Assembly: GCA_001689535.1 (NCBI GenBank)
Contig: LUJP01000003.1
Span: 1 to 22,337 of the forward strand
Reading direction: 5' to 3'
Length of the DNA: 22,337 nucleotides
From: Bacteroidales bacterium M5
GTDB taxonomy: Bacteria; Bacteroidota; Bacteroidia; Bacteroidales; Muribaculaceae
Every line of letters begins with the position of its first letter. The stretch's first letter is position 1. Below the pieces are notes generated by a model. That model was not told where the DNA came from. It searched no databases and worked only from the letters and a program-made list of their open reading frames with translations. This document shows positions 15,987-22,279 of the stretch, in pieces. Both the position numbers and the translations under genes were made by a program.

Positions 15987-17303
15987 ATGAAAACGATATA
16001 TAAGACTATAATCTGTATTGCCGCTCTGGGCGCAGGCGCCGGAATCGGCCGGGCTGCCGAGCCGTCAGAGGCTGTCACTGATACCGTGTGCTCACTCGAC
16101 GAGTGCAAGCGGATGGCCGTGGCCAACAATGCCGACATACGCGTGGCCGACAATAATCTGCGTGCCGCCATAGAAACGCGCCGCGAGGCTTTTACAAAAT
16201 ACTTCCCGCAGGTTTCGGCCGGCGGCTCATGGTTCAAGACCCATAATGATGTGGTGCAATATAATGTGCTCGACCTTTTCACTCTCGGAATCATAAACAA
16301 GGGTAAAGCGGCCGGAATATGGGCGTTGCAGCCAGTTTTTGCCGGAGGTAGGATTGTAAATGGCAATAAGCTCGCCAAAGTAGGCGAGGAGGCCGCGCGG
16401 ATCCGCAAGGAGCAGAGCGCCAATCAGGTGCAGCTCCAGACTGAGGCTCTGTACTGGCAGCTCGTCACCCTCAAGGCGCAGAAGCATACCGTTGAAAGCG
16501 CCATTACTATGCTTGACACGCTCTCGCGCCAGGTCGGTGCGGCGGTAGACGCCGGAGTGGCCACACGCAACGACCTGCTGAAGGTGCAACTGAAACGCAA
16601 CGGATATCGTGCCGACCTGGTGGATCTCGACAATGGCATAGAGCTGATGAAAATGCTGCTCGCGCAGCATGTGGGTCTCGGAACGGAGGCCAGGGTCGAT
16701 GTCAGAGCACAGGTGCCTGATTCTGTGCCGGCGTATCCGGAGGCTCTATTTATAAGGACTTCCGAGGCGCTTGATCTGACGGCTGACCACCGGCTGCTGG
16801 TAAAAAATGTGGAGGCAAAGGATCTTGAGAAGCGTATGGAAGTAGGCAACTATCTGCCTCAGGTAGGAGTTGGCGCCGGATGGTTCTATCACGATGTGTT
16901 CAATCAGGACCATAATTTCGGCGGGGTGATGGTTACGGTTTCCGTGCCGCTGTCGGGATGGTGGGGAGGTTCCCATGCCATAAAACGCAAGAAGCTCGAG
17001 CTTGCCACCGCGCGCACCGAACTGTCGAATCTAGGTCAGAAACTGGAAATCGAGATGTCGGACAAATGGGACAATCTCACCGCAGCACACCGCAAGATGG
17101 TACTCGCATCGGAAGCCATAGCGCAGAGCAAGGAGAATCTTCGACTTAACCAGGCTTACTATGATGCGGGCATGAGCACGATAACCGACCTTCTCGACGC
17201 GCAGACGCTTTACCGTCAGGCGCAGGATGATTATACGGGTGCTTACGGCGTGTTCAAGCTCTCGGAAGCCCAGTATCTCAATGCCACGGGGCGGCTGAAA
17301 TAA
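15987..17303 (+). CDS. TolC family outer-membrane efflux protein
   Basis: 438 residues with a signal peptide (MKTIYKTIICIAALGAGAGI, cleavage near RAAEP) and no lipobox Cys. The mature part has the duplicated TolC-type pattern: CSLDECKRMAVANNADIRVADNNLRAA at the start of the first repeat and LTADHRLLVKNVEAKDLEKRMEVGNYLPQVGVGAGWFY in the second, with long helices rich in Ala/Gln/Glu, and the family-typical YYDAGMSTITDLLDAQTLYRQAQDDY near the C-terminus. It forms the trimeric exit duct for the RND pump encoded just upstream, completing an adaptor-pump-channel operon. Length fits the family. Confidence 0.95.
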   Translation: MKTIYKTIICIAALGAGAGIGRAAEPSEAVTDTVCSLDECKRMAVANNADIRVADNNLRAAIETRREAFTKYFPQVSAGGSWFKTHNDVVQYNVLDLFTLGIINKGKAAGIWALQPVFAGGRIVNGNKLAKVGEEAARIRKEQSANQVQLQTEALYWQLVTLKAQKHTVESAITMLDTLSRQVGAAVDAGVATRNDLLKVQLKRNGYRADLVDLDNGIELMKMLLAQHVGLGTEARVDVRAQVPDSVPAYPEALFIRTSEALDLTADHRLLVKNVEAKDLEKRMEVGNYLPQVGVGAGWFYHDVFNQDHNFGGVMVTVSVPLSGWWGGSHAIKRKKLELATARTELSNLGQKLEIEMSDKWDNLTAAHRKMVLASEAIAQSKENLRLNQAYYDAGMSTITDLLDAQTLYRQAQDDYTGAYGVFKLSEAQYLNATGRLK

Positions 17304-17320
17304 CCTGAGATAGTAGAAAG

Positions 17321-17360
17321 ACAGGCGGCGTGACAAAACCAGTTTTGTCACGCCGCCTGT
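17321..17360. terminator. Long perfect hairpin terminating the RND operon
   Basis: An 18 bp perfect stem (17321-17338 pairing with 17343-17360; ACAGGCGGCG... / ...CGCCGCCTGT) with loop CCAG, 17 bases after the TolC-like gene stop. The T tract that follows is short (TGTTTAGG), so termination may be moderate. It also lies downstream of the converging M48 gene and could serve both directions. Confidence 0.75.
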
Positions 17361-17418
17361 TTAGGCTATTTATGTAATTTCCTGCGTTGATTGTGAATAT
17401 CGGCGCTACAAGGGGAAA

Positions 17419-18216
17419 TTATTTTGATTCGGGACGGGAGTAGCCTTCTTTTTCAGCACGTTTGGTTATGTGCTCGATGCGGGCTTTTGTTTCGGGGTGG
17501 GAAGAGAACATGCGCTGAACGTAGCTCTGCTTGGAACCGCTCTTGTCCTCAAGCTCAAGGAACTTCTCGAACGACATTGCCATGCCGTAGGGGTTGCGGC
17601 CATGCTGCACGAGGAAATCGTATCCGCAATCGTCGGCCTCATTCTCCTGCTTCTGGGAGTATTTTGAGTTAATAAGGGCTTCTCCGAGAGTGCCGAGCTG
17701 CGATTCGGTAAGAGCGGCCGCTTTACCGCCGGTAGAGGCAACGGCATCCTTCATTGCTCCGGTAAGAAGCTGTGTGCGGAATGCGTTTTTGGAGTGGCGC
17801 TTCACAACGTGACCGATTTCGTGGCCGATGATTCCCATTAGCTCATCGTCGTTCATAATGTCCATCAGAGAGGAAAACACTCTCACACTGCCGTCGGGGC
17901 ATGCGAAAGCGTTGATGTCGATTACGTCGTAGACCTTGAAGTTAAGTGGAATTCCGTCGGCATCGGTTATACCTTCGGTAAGTTTGCGTAGGCGCTGGGT
18001 GTAGGGGTTGTCTTCGGGAAGAACGGGATTGTGCTTGTCCATCCAGTCAACAGATTCCTTTACGTAGGCGGCCATGTCGGCATCGCTGAGGGTGAGGGCC
18101 TTGCCGGCTTTTGCTGCCGAATTGACGGCCTTTTTCAGATTGAACTGAGCGGATGCAGGGGCAATGACTGAAATGCAGAAAAGAATTGCGATAAGTCTGA
18201 TTACTGATGTTTTCAT
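17419..18216 (-). CDS. Secreted M48 family metallopeptidase
   Basis: 265 residues with an N-terminal signal peptide (VIRLIAILFCISVIAPASAQ). The zinc-protease signature HEIGH is at 132-136 with flanking GIIGHEIGHVVKRHSKNA, and the third ligand is probably Glu193 in ENEADDCGYDFL. A PDGSVRVFSSLMD stretch precedes the active site as in BepA/Oma1-like M48 proteins. No TPR repeats follow, and the C-terminus (FSSHPETKARIEHI) is the usual short M48C ending. It would act in the periplasm, plausibly in envelope quality control by analogy with BepA/LoiP; that role is inference. It is transcribed divergently from the small membrane protein gene, from a promoter within the 14 bp inverted repeat. Confidence 0.92.
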   Translation of the reverse strand: MKTSVIRLIAILFCISVIAPASAQFNLKKAVNSAAKAGKALTLSDADMAAYVKESVDWMDKHNPVLPEDNPYTQRLRKLTEGITDADGIPLNFKVYDVIDINAFACPDGSVRVFSSLMDIMNDDELMGIIGHEIGHVVKRHSKNAFRTQLLTGAMKDAVASTGGKAAALTESQLGTLGEALINSKYSQKQENEADDCGYDFLVQHGRNPYGMAMSFEKFLELEDKSGSKQSYVQRMFSSHPETKARIEHITKRAEKEGYSRPESK

Positions 18217-18243
18217 ATATATGAATGTGATAAATAAGTTAAC

Positions 18244-18299
18244 TTTACTAATTTTGCGGGTTAGAATTACTATCCTTTTAACGAGGCAAAATTAGTAAA
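18244..18299. promoter_or_regulatory. Face-to-face promoters in a perfect 14 bp inverted repeat
   Basis: TTTACTAATTTTGC (18244-18257) and its exact reverse complement (18286-18299) lie between two divergent genes. Each contains a -7 element TAATTTTG (plus strand 18249-18256; minus strand 18294-18287). The minus-strand promoter for the M48 gene is a full match, with TTTG at 18317-18314 and a 19-base spacer, so its -33 element lies inside the first codons of the plus-strand gene. The plus-strand -33 is weak. The two transcripts would overlap by about 20 bases at their 5' ends. Confidence 0.7.
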
Positions 18300-18300
18300 T

Positions 18301-18855
18301 ATGGGAGAAAGCACAAAATTTTCGCGCACTACCGCAGTGATGGTGGCGACGGTGATTCTTACTTTGATTATTGCAGGGGCAACTGCGTATTTCTACGGGC
18401 GTAGCCTGGTGTCGTTTACCGGTTCTGTTGTGCCCTGTATAGCTGTGGGCTTCGCGGCATCCTATTTTCTGATAGGTATTGGTCGTCGCCTGTCGGGAAG
18501 CGATAGCTTTATAGCCAATTATTTGTTTCAGGGTGCCTTTCTGTCGGCAGTGGCATGCTTTATATTTCTGGGGGGCAACTATACCTTCGGAAGCTACAAT
18601 ACCCATAAGGAAGAGGCGGTGGTTGAGCGCCTTTATACCAAAACGGAGCATCGCACAAAGAGGGTAGGACGCAGATATGTAAGAACCGGCGAGCCGTATA
18701 AGGTGTATTATATTGAACTTTCCTTTGGCAATGGCAAGAAAAAGAGTATAAGGCTCGGACAGAAAGGATTCTGCGGACACAAAAAGGGCGAAAAACTTGA
18801 CCTGGAGCTTGCGGAGGGAATATTCGGCATTCCTGTGATAAAATCAGGAATATAG
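18301..18855 (+). CDS. Small integral membrane protein, unrecognised
   Basis: 184 residues. Three hydrophobic segments are visible (about 11-33, 38-60 and 72-93), followed by a soluble C-terminal domain of about 85 residues. The soluble part is strongly basic early on (KTEHRTKRVGRRYVRTGE) and contains YYIELSFGNGKKKSIRLGQKGF and GEKLDLELAEGIFGIPVI, which reads as a small beta domain. No catalytic motif is seen. It starts at the ATG immediately after the inverted repeat and shares the intergenic promoter region with the M48 peptidase gene. A shared physiological role is possible but not shown. I do not recognise the family. Confidence 0.75.
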   Translation: MGESTKFSRTTAVMVATVILTLIIAGATAYFYGRSLVSFTGSVVPCIAVGFAASYFLIGIGRRLSGSDSFIANYLFQGAFLSAVACFIFLGGNYTFGSYNTHKEEAVVERLYTKTEHRTKRVGRRYVRTGEPYKVYYIELSFGNGKKKSIRLGQKGFCGHKKGEKLDLELAEGIFGIPVIKSGI

Positions 18856-18974
18856 CGTGTCGTTTTACTGTGGAGTAGCTATAATCTCACCCGCTTCCGG
18901 AGGGCGACAGAATCGGGGAATTGACCTAATTTAAGATTTCTGCGTGTTAATACGCTGAAACACAGATATTTAAT

Positions 18975-18984
18975 GGGGGGGGGG
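18975..18984 (+). repeat. Homopolymeric G10 tract
   Basis: Ten consecutive G residues (TAAT-G10-TAAATC) in a non-coding region. Runs this long are prone to slippage. Its position just upstream of a promoter makes an effect on expression conceivable. Confidence 0.9.
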
Positions 18985-19003
18985 TAAATCATGCTTGAAA
19001 CTG

Positions 19004-19034
19004 TTGCAGGGTTTGTAAACTTTTATTAACTTTG
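19004..19034 (+). promoter_or_regulatory. Promoter of the WecA-like transcript
   Basis: TTG (19004-19006), a 20-base spacer and TAACTTTG (19027-19034) match the Bacteroidetes consensus. The transcript would start near 19038-19041, giving a leader of about 170 bases before the glycosyltransferase ATG at 19209. Confidence 0.65.
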
Positions 19035-19069
19035 CGATGTTCCTATCCTATAATAGGAGACCGTTTCGG

Positions 19070-19129
19070 ATGCAACAACGTTTACCATTGTCGGAAACTC
19101 TTGTGACACACTTGTTTCAGCCGGAATGA
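19070..19129 (+). CDS. Putative leader short ORF 1 (19 aa)
   Basis: An open frame of 19 codons, beginning MQQRLPLSETLV and ending FQPE. Its TGA (19127-19129) overlaps the ATG of the next short ORF (19126-19128) in an ATGA junction. An in-frame ATG at 19037 would extend it to 30 codons, but that ATG is only 3 bases from the -7 element, so 19070 is preferred. No Shine-Dalgarno is seen. No known relatives are recognised. Stem-loop TCCTAT/ATAGGA (19041-19058) lies just upstream. Translation is inferred only from the coupling pattern. Confidence 0.35.
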   Translation: MQQRLPLSETLVTHLFQPE

Positions 19130-19212
19130 AAACGTTTAGATTCATCCTTGCCAATGTCCATTATCAAGAAAAGGAAACCTTTTCTATGAAAAAAACTGAA
19201 TATTTGCCATGA
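19126..19212 (+). CDS. Putative leader short ORF 2 (28 aa)
   Basis: An open frame of 28 codons, beginning MKTFRFILANVHYQ and ending MKKTEYLP. Its TGA (19210-19212) overlaps the ATG of the WecA-like gene (19209-19211) in an ATGA junction, and its own start overlaps short ORF 1 in the same way. Within it an 8 bp hairpin (AGAAAAGG-AAA-CCTTTTCT, 19167-19185) sits 23 bases before the glycosyltransferase start, directly ahead of an internal in-frame ATG at 19186. A role in translational coupling or attenuation is inference. Confidence 0.4.
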   Translation: MKTFRFILANVHYQEKETFSMKKTEYLP

Positions 19213-20312
19213 ATTGGATTCTCATAGACCTTTCGGTGTTTATCTGTGTGATGGCCCTATGCGGTATTATCATACCCCAGATTCTTCTTATCGCATTCAG
19301 AAAAAAACTTTTTGATACACCCGATCCGCGTAAAATACATAAGCTTGAGATACCCCGCCTCGGAGGAATCGCATTCTTTCCTTCGATGATGTTTGCTATT
19401 TTCCTGCTTTACGGTTTCGGTCTGTATTCAGGAAACAATCTGGTTCTTTCGCGCCTGTGGGAGAACATGCAGCCGCTTTGCTTTATACTCAGCGGAGCCA
19501 TTCTGCTTTATCTTACCGGAATGGCCGACGACCTTGTAGGTGTGCGCTATAAAGCCAAGTTTATCATGCAGACCATTTCGGCATGCCTTGTGATAAGCGG
19601 CGGCATGATGCTTGACAATCTTCATGGCCTTTGTGGTATTGGTGAGTTGCCTATAGCTATTGCGGTTCCTCTGACTGTATTACTGATAGTGTTTATAATC
19701 AACGCTATAAACCTGATTGACGGTATAGACGGCCTGGCCTCGGGTCTTTCGGCTGTGGCCTGTGTGTTCTATACCTATGTGTTCTATCAGGCGGGACTCT
19801 ATCTATTCTCGGCGCTTGCCGTGGCTACACTTGGCGCTCTGGTACCGTTTTTCATCTACAATGTGTTCGGTAATCCACAGAAACATCAGAAGATTTTCAT
19901 GGGTGATACCGGCGCGCTGACCATCGGTCTGTTCCTGAGTGTGATGAGCATAAGAATATGCCAGATTCCCGATGTTCTGGCTCATGGCAATTCGGCTGTG
20001 ATAGCTTTTGCGCCGCTACTTATCCCGTGTCTGGATGTGGTGAGGGTGTATCTTCACCGTATCCGAGCCCACAAGAATCCGTTCATGCCCGACAAATCGC
20101 ATATCCACCATAAGCTTCTTGCCATAGGCATCAATCAGCGTGTGGCTATGCCTACCATAATCGGGTGCTCGGCTCTGTTCACTCTGTTGAATTATCTGCT
20201 GGCGCCGATTGTTGACATCACGCTTCTGTTTATCCTTGATATAACGGTGTGGATCGGTGTCAATATGGTGCTTAGCCGCATGATTTACAAGCGCACCGGC
20301 GTGAAGTTCTGA
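19209..20312 (+). CDS. Undecaprenyl-phosphate sugar-1-phosphate transferase (WecA/TagO/MraY family)
   Basis: A 367-residue polytopic membrane protein with about 10-11 hydrophobic segments. Family motifs are in order: KIHKLEIPRLGGIAFFPS (near 42-59), GMADDLVGVRYKAKF with Asp107-Asp108 binding Mg2+, NAINLIDGIDGLASGL (Asn168, Asp171, Asp174), FMGDTGALTIG (Asp233) and PDKSHIHHKLL, the HIHH signature (298-301) that marks WecA/TagO-type enzymes. It transfers a sugar-1-phosphate (typically GlcNAc-1-P from UDP-GlcNAc) onto undecaprenyl phosphate at the inner membrane, starting O-antigen, capsule or similar glycan synthesis. It stands alone here rather than in a capsule cluster. Its start is coupled to an upstream short ORF. 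The sugar used cannot be read from sequence. Confidence 0.93.
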   Translation: MNWILIDLSVFICVMALCGIIIPQILLIAFRKKLFDTPDPRKIHKLEIPRLGGIAFFPSMMFAIFLLYGFGLYSGNNLVLSRLWENMQPLCFILSGAILLYLTGMADDLVGVRYKAKFIMQTISACLVISGGMMLDNLHGLCGIGELPIAIAVPLTVLLIVFIINAINLIDGIDGLASGLSAVACVFYTYVFYQAGLYLFSALAVATLGALVPFFIYNVFGNPQKHQKIFMGDTGALTIGLFLSVMSIRICQIPDVLAHGNSAVIAFAPLLIPCLDVVRVYLHRIRAHKNPFMPDKSHIHHKLLAIGINQRVAMPTIIGCSALFTLLNYLLAPIVDITLLFILDITVWIGVNMVLSRMIYKRTGVKF

Positions 20313-20374
20313 TCCCCCGCTATGCGTTGTCTCGCAGTGGCAGACTCTTTCATAATTCCTTTATTTTAGCTTTG

Positions 20375-21682
20375 TCAGCGCCACCGGCGGTAGGCGTATC
20401 CCAGCATTCTGAACGCTTCGCGGTCAAGCTCCTCGCGGAACTGAGGGGCTGCAATGGATATGAGCAGCCGTGCGCGCTCTATCATGTTCTTTCCCCGCAG
20501 GTTTACGGCTCCGTATTCCGTCACCACCCAGTTGGTCTGGAATCGTGTGGTTACCACGCCCGCACCCTGAGTCAGTACGGGGCGAATCTTGCTTTGGCCT
20601 TTGGAAGTGGTGGAAAGCATGGCTATGAACGACTGTCCGCCCGTGCTTCGGGAGGAACCATACACGAAGTCGTGCTGTCCGCCTACGCCCGAATATATAC
20701 GCGTGCCTATGGAATCGGCGCAGACCTGGCCCGAGAGATCAATCTCCAGGCAGGAGTTTATGGCCGCCATATTGTGGTTCTGGGCTATGATGAAAGGATC
20801 GTTGACCCAGGCTATGTCGCGCATCACGATGTCTTTGTTGTGATCCACGAAGTCGTATAGCTTACGCGTGCCCAGGATAAGCGAGGCCACAGTGCGGCCG
20901 CGCTCAATCTGCTTCATGGAATTGTCCACAACCCCCTCCTTCATCAGTTCCATAAGTCCCTCGGTCAGGGCCTCGGAATGAATGCCGAGGTGGCGGTGGG
21001 ATTTCAGGGAGTGGAGCACTGCGTTTGGAATCGCTCCGACGCCTACCTGAAGCACGGCGCCGTCGGGGAGAAGTTCTGCTATGGCCCGTCCTATGGCGAG
21101 CTCCTCGGGGGTTGGGGGGGTGTCGGTTGTCTCAGCGAGAGGGTCGTTGACCTTCACCATGGCGTCGATGCGAGATGAATGAATCACCGAGTCGCCGTAG
21201 GTAAACGGCATCAGCGGATTTATCTGAGCCACTATAATACGGGCCTTCTCCACTGCCGACGGTGTCAGGTCGGCCGAGACGCCGAACGATACGAAGCCGT
21301 CGGAATCAGGAAGAGAGCAGTTGATGAATGCCACATCCAGCGGAATGCTGCCGTCGCGGAACAGTTGGGGCACCTGCCCGAAAAAGCGGGGAGTGGTTGT
21401 GGCATAACCTTGGTTTACCCATCCTCGCACAGCGTTAGACACAAAAAAAGAGTCGATGAGAAATGAATCTTTCAGCGCCGGGTCGCAGAGCGGAGAGACG
21501 CGCCGCCCCATGGCGAAAGCGTTGTAGAGAATCACATCGTGGAGTTCGTGGCCGCGGCGCGCGAGCGCCGCTATAAGGGCTTCGGGAATCGAACCGCTTC
21601 CCTGCACAAACACATGGTCGCCGCTTTTGACCAGACGAACAGCCTCATCGGCTGTCATATATCTAAATTCGGGTATAGGCAT
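20375..21682 (-). CDS. Acetyl-CoA hydrolase/transferase family protein (4-hydroxybutyrate CoA-transferase-like)
   Basis: 435 residues from the ATG at 21682 (an in-frame GTG two codons upstream, at 21688, directly follows a TGA). The N-terminus MTADEAVRLVKSGDHVFVQGSGSIPEALI is typical of the family, the middle has GFVSFGVSADLTPSAVEKA, and HLGIHSEALTEGLMEL carries the candidate catalytic Glu237. C-terminal GGQHDFVYGSSRSTGGQSFIAM and VVTEYGAVNLRGKNMIERARLLISIAAPQFREEL are the conserved CoA-binding half. Length matches 4-hydroxybutyrate/butyrate-type enzymes (about 435-440) better than the longer succinate-specific group. It moves CoA between acyl-CoA and a carboxylate in the cytoplasm, probably for fermentation end products. 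It faces the WecA-like gene end to end. Acceptor specificity is uncertain. Confidence 0.92.
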   Translation of the reverse strand: MPIPEFRYMTADEAVRLVKSGDHVFVQGSGSIPEALIAALARRGHELHDVILYNAFAMGRRVSPLCDPALKDSFLIDSFFVSNAVRGWVNQGYATTTPRFFGQVPQLFRDGSIPLDVAFINCSLPDSDGFVSFGVSADLTPSAVEKARIIVAQINPLMPFTYGDSVIHSSRIDAMVKVNDPLAETTDTPPTPEELAIGRAIAELLPDGAVLQVGVGAIPNAVLHSLKSHRHLGIHSEALTEGLMELMKEGVVDNSMKQIERGRTVASLILGTRKLYDFVDHNKDIVMRDIAWVNDPFIIAQNHNMAAINSCLEIDLSGQVCADSIGTRIYSGVGGQHDFVYGSSRSTGGQSFIAMLSTTSKGQSKIRPVLTQGAGVVTTRFQTNWVVTEYGAVNLRGKNMIERARLLISIAAPQFREELDREAFRMLGYAYRRWR

Positions 21683-21688
21683 GATCAC

Positions 21689-21784
21689 TCAGATTAGGGT
21701 ATGATTGCCCGTGTATTGGCTGGTGGCTTCGGGCTGGATAAAGACAAGGTCTTCCTGCGCCGAGGCTGTCCAAGGGGAAATCAT
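21689..21784 (-). other. Coding-like open stretch ending directly before the CoA-transferase start
   Basis: On the minus strand an ATG at 21784 opens 31 codons (beginning MISPWTASAQEDLVF, ending TGNHTLI) whose codon choice looks like real protein. Its TGA (21691-21689) is in the same frame as, and directly abuts, the GTG at 21688. It may be a short leader peptide, a decayed gene end, or chance. The -7 element at 21787-21794 lies immediately upstream, so if that promoter is right the ORF would be nearly leaderless. Confidence 0.25.
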
Positions 21785-21786
21785 TA

Positions 21787-21794
21787 CAAATATA
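21787..21794 (-). promoter_or_regulatory. Promoter -7 element of the CoA-transferase gene
   Basis: TATATTTG on the minus strand (21794-21787) is an exact TAnnTTTG match. No TTTG is found at the right distance upstream. The implied leader is about 100 bases. Confidence 0.45.
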
Positions 21795-22061
21795 AGCAAA
21801 ATATTCTACGACGCATAATACATAATAGCGGTAGGCCTACGCCCCAGTTTGGCTTAATAAGGTAAAGACGGTTGTTAAATATTAACGGAGGAATAGGGGC
21901 GCCGACACGGAGCGGCGCTAATGAGTCTGCGGACTGGGAACGTCGGCCTCCCGCCGTCGAACGTACTGCTTTATTCTATTTCTCCCGATTACACCACTAA
22001 AATGATTTTCATTCGAGCCGTTTTTAACAATATAACTGATTTTTACATTGACCCCGGTTTC

Positions 22062-22086
22062 TGTTGTGCAAATGTTGTGCGAAATG
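22062..22086 (+). repeat. Tandem direct repeat containing GTTGTGC
   Basis: TGTTGTGCAAATG (22062-22074) and TGTTGTGCGAAATG (22073-22086) differ by one inserted base. They resemble short arm-type repeats that can accompany integrase sites, but no integrase gene is visible here. Confidence 0.5.
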
Positions 22087-22095
22087 GCAAAAGAA

Positions 22096-22127
22096 AAGTG
22101 GCTGTGTCAAAATAGGCGCAGCCTCTT
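22096..22127 (+). terminator. Terminator-like hairpin GGCTGTG / CGCAGCC
   Basis: AAG-T-GGCTGTG (22096-22106) pairs with CGCAGCC-T-CTT (22117-22127): a 7 bp stem with one G-T pair, a T-T mismatch and 3 more pairs. No T run follows, so it may be a degraded terminator or a dispersed palindromic repeat rather than an active terminator. Confidence 0.35.
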
Positions 22128-22191
22128 GATTGTGAAATCACAGTTTGTCTTATTGTGATATGTGAAATTGTAAATGTTGCGATGTAATTAC

Positions 22192-22222
22192 TTGTATAAT
22201 TGGAAATAAAGCACTAACTTTG
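22192..22222 (+). promoter_or_regulatory. Promoter of the right-edge gene
   Basis: TTG (22192-22194), a 20-base spacer and TAACTTTG (22215-22222) match the Bacteroidetes consensus well. The predicted transcript start is near 22226-22229. Confidence 0.65.
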
Positions 22223-22228
22223 CGCTGT

Positions 22229-22279
22229 ATGAAAAGGACAATAAAGCGTTTATTATCCTTCTGTAATCCGCAAAAATGA
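22229..22279 (+). CDS. Putative short ORF (16 aa) coupled to the right-edge gene
   Basis: An open frame of 16 codons (MKRTIKRLLSFCNPQK), basic, starting 7 bases after the -7 element. Its TGA (22277-22279) overlaps the ATG of the next gene (22276-22278) in an ATGA junction, as in the leader of the WecA-like gene. If transcription starts near 22226 it would be translated almost leaderless. Its translation is inferred from position only. Confidence 0.3.
   Translation: MKRTIKRLLSFCNPQK

Larger units (their letters stand above)
18856..19036 (+). other. Intergenic region with G10 tract and promoter of the WecA-like gene
   Basis: No gene and no convincing terminator are visible here. It contains an uninterrupted run of ten G at 18975-18984, 19 bases upstream of the predicted -33 element of the next transcript. 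Confidence 0.6.
21795..22191. other. Non-coding region with hairpins and direct repeat
   Basis: I support no gene in this stretch of about 400 bases; a 64-codon plus-strand frame (21921-22115) has no family-like sequence. Features seen: a 10 bp palindrome GTAGGCCTAC (21831-21840), hairpin GCGCCG/CGGCGC (21899-21918), a tandem direct repeat of TGTTGTGC(A/G)AAATG-type sequence (22062-22086) and a terminator-like hairpin at 22096-22127. From about 22000 onward the sequence is visibly AT-richer than the genes to the left. Confidence 0.55.

Noticed and set aside
17321..17360. CRISPR-like or repeat-array origin of the long palindrome
   Set aside because: A single copy directly after an operon fits a terminator; there are no further repeats or spacers.
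21921..22115. A 64-codon plus-strand frame in the right-hand gap
   Set aside because: It crosses a hairpin and a direct repeat, has no recognisable sequence and no promoter.
22099..22123. GGCTGTGTCAAAATAGG, similar to ends of some insertion sequences
   Set aside because: No transposase, no partner inverted repeat and no target duplication were found; a hairpin explains the sequence equally well.
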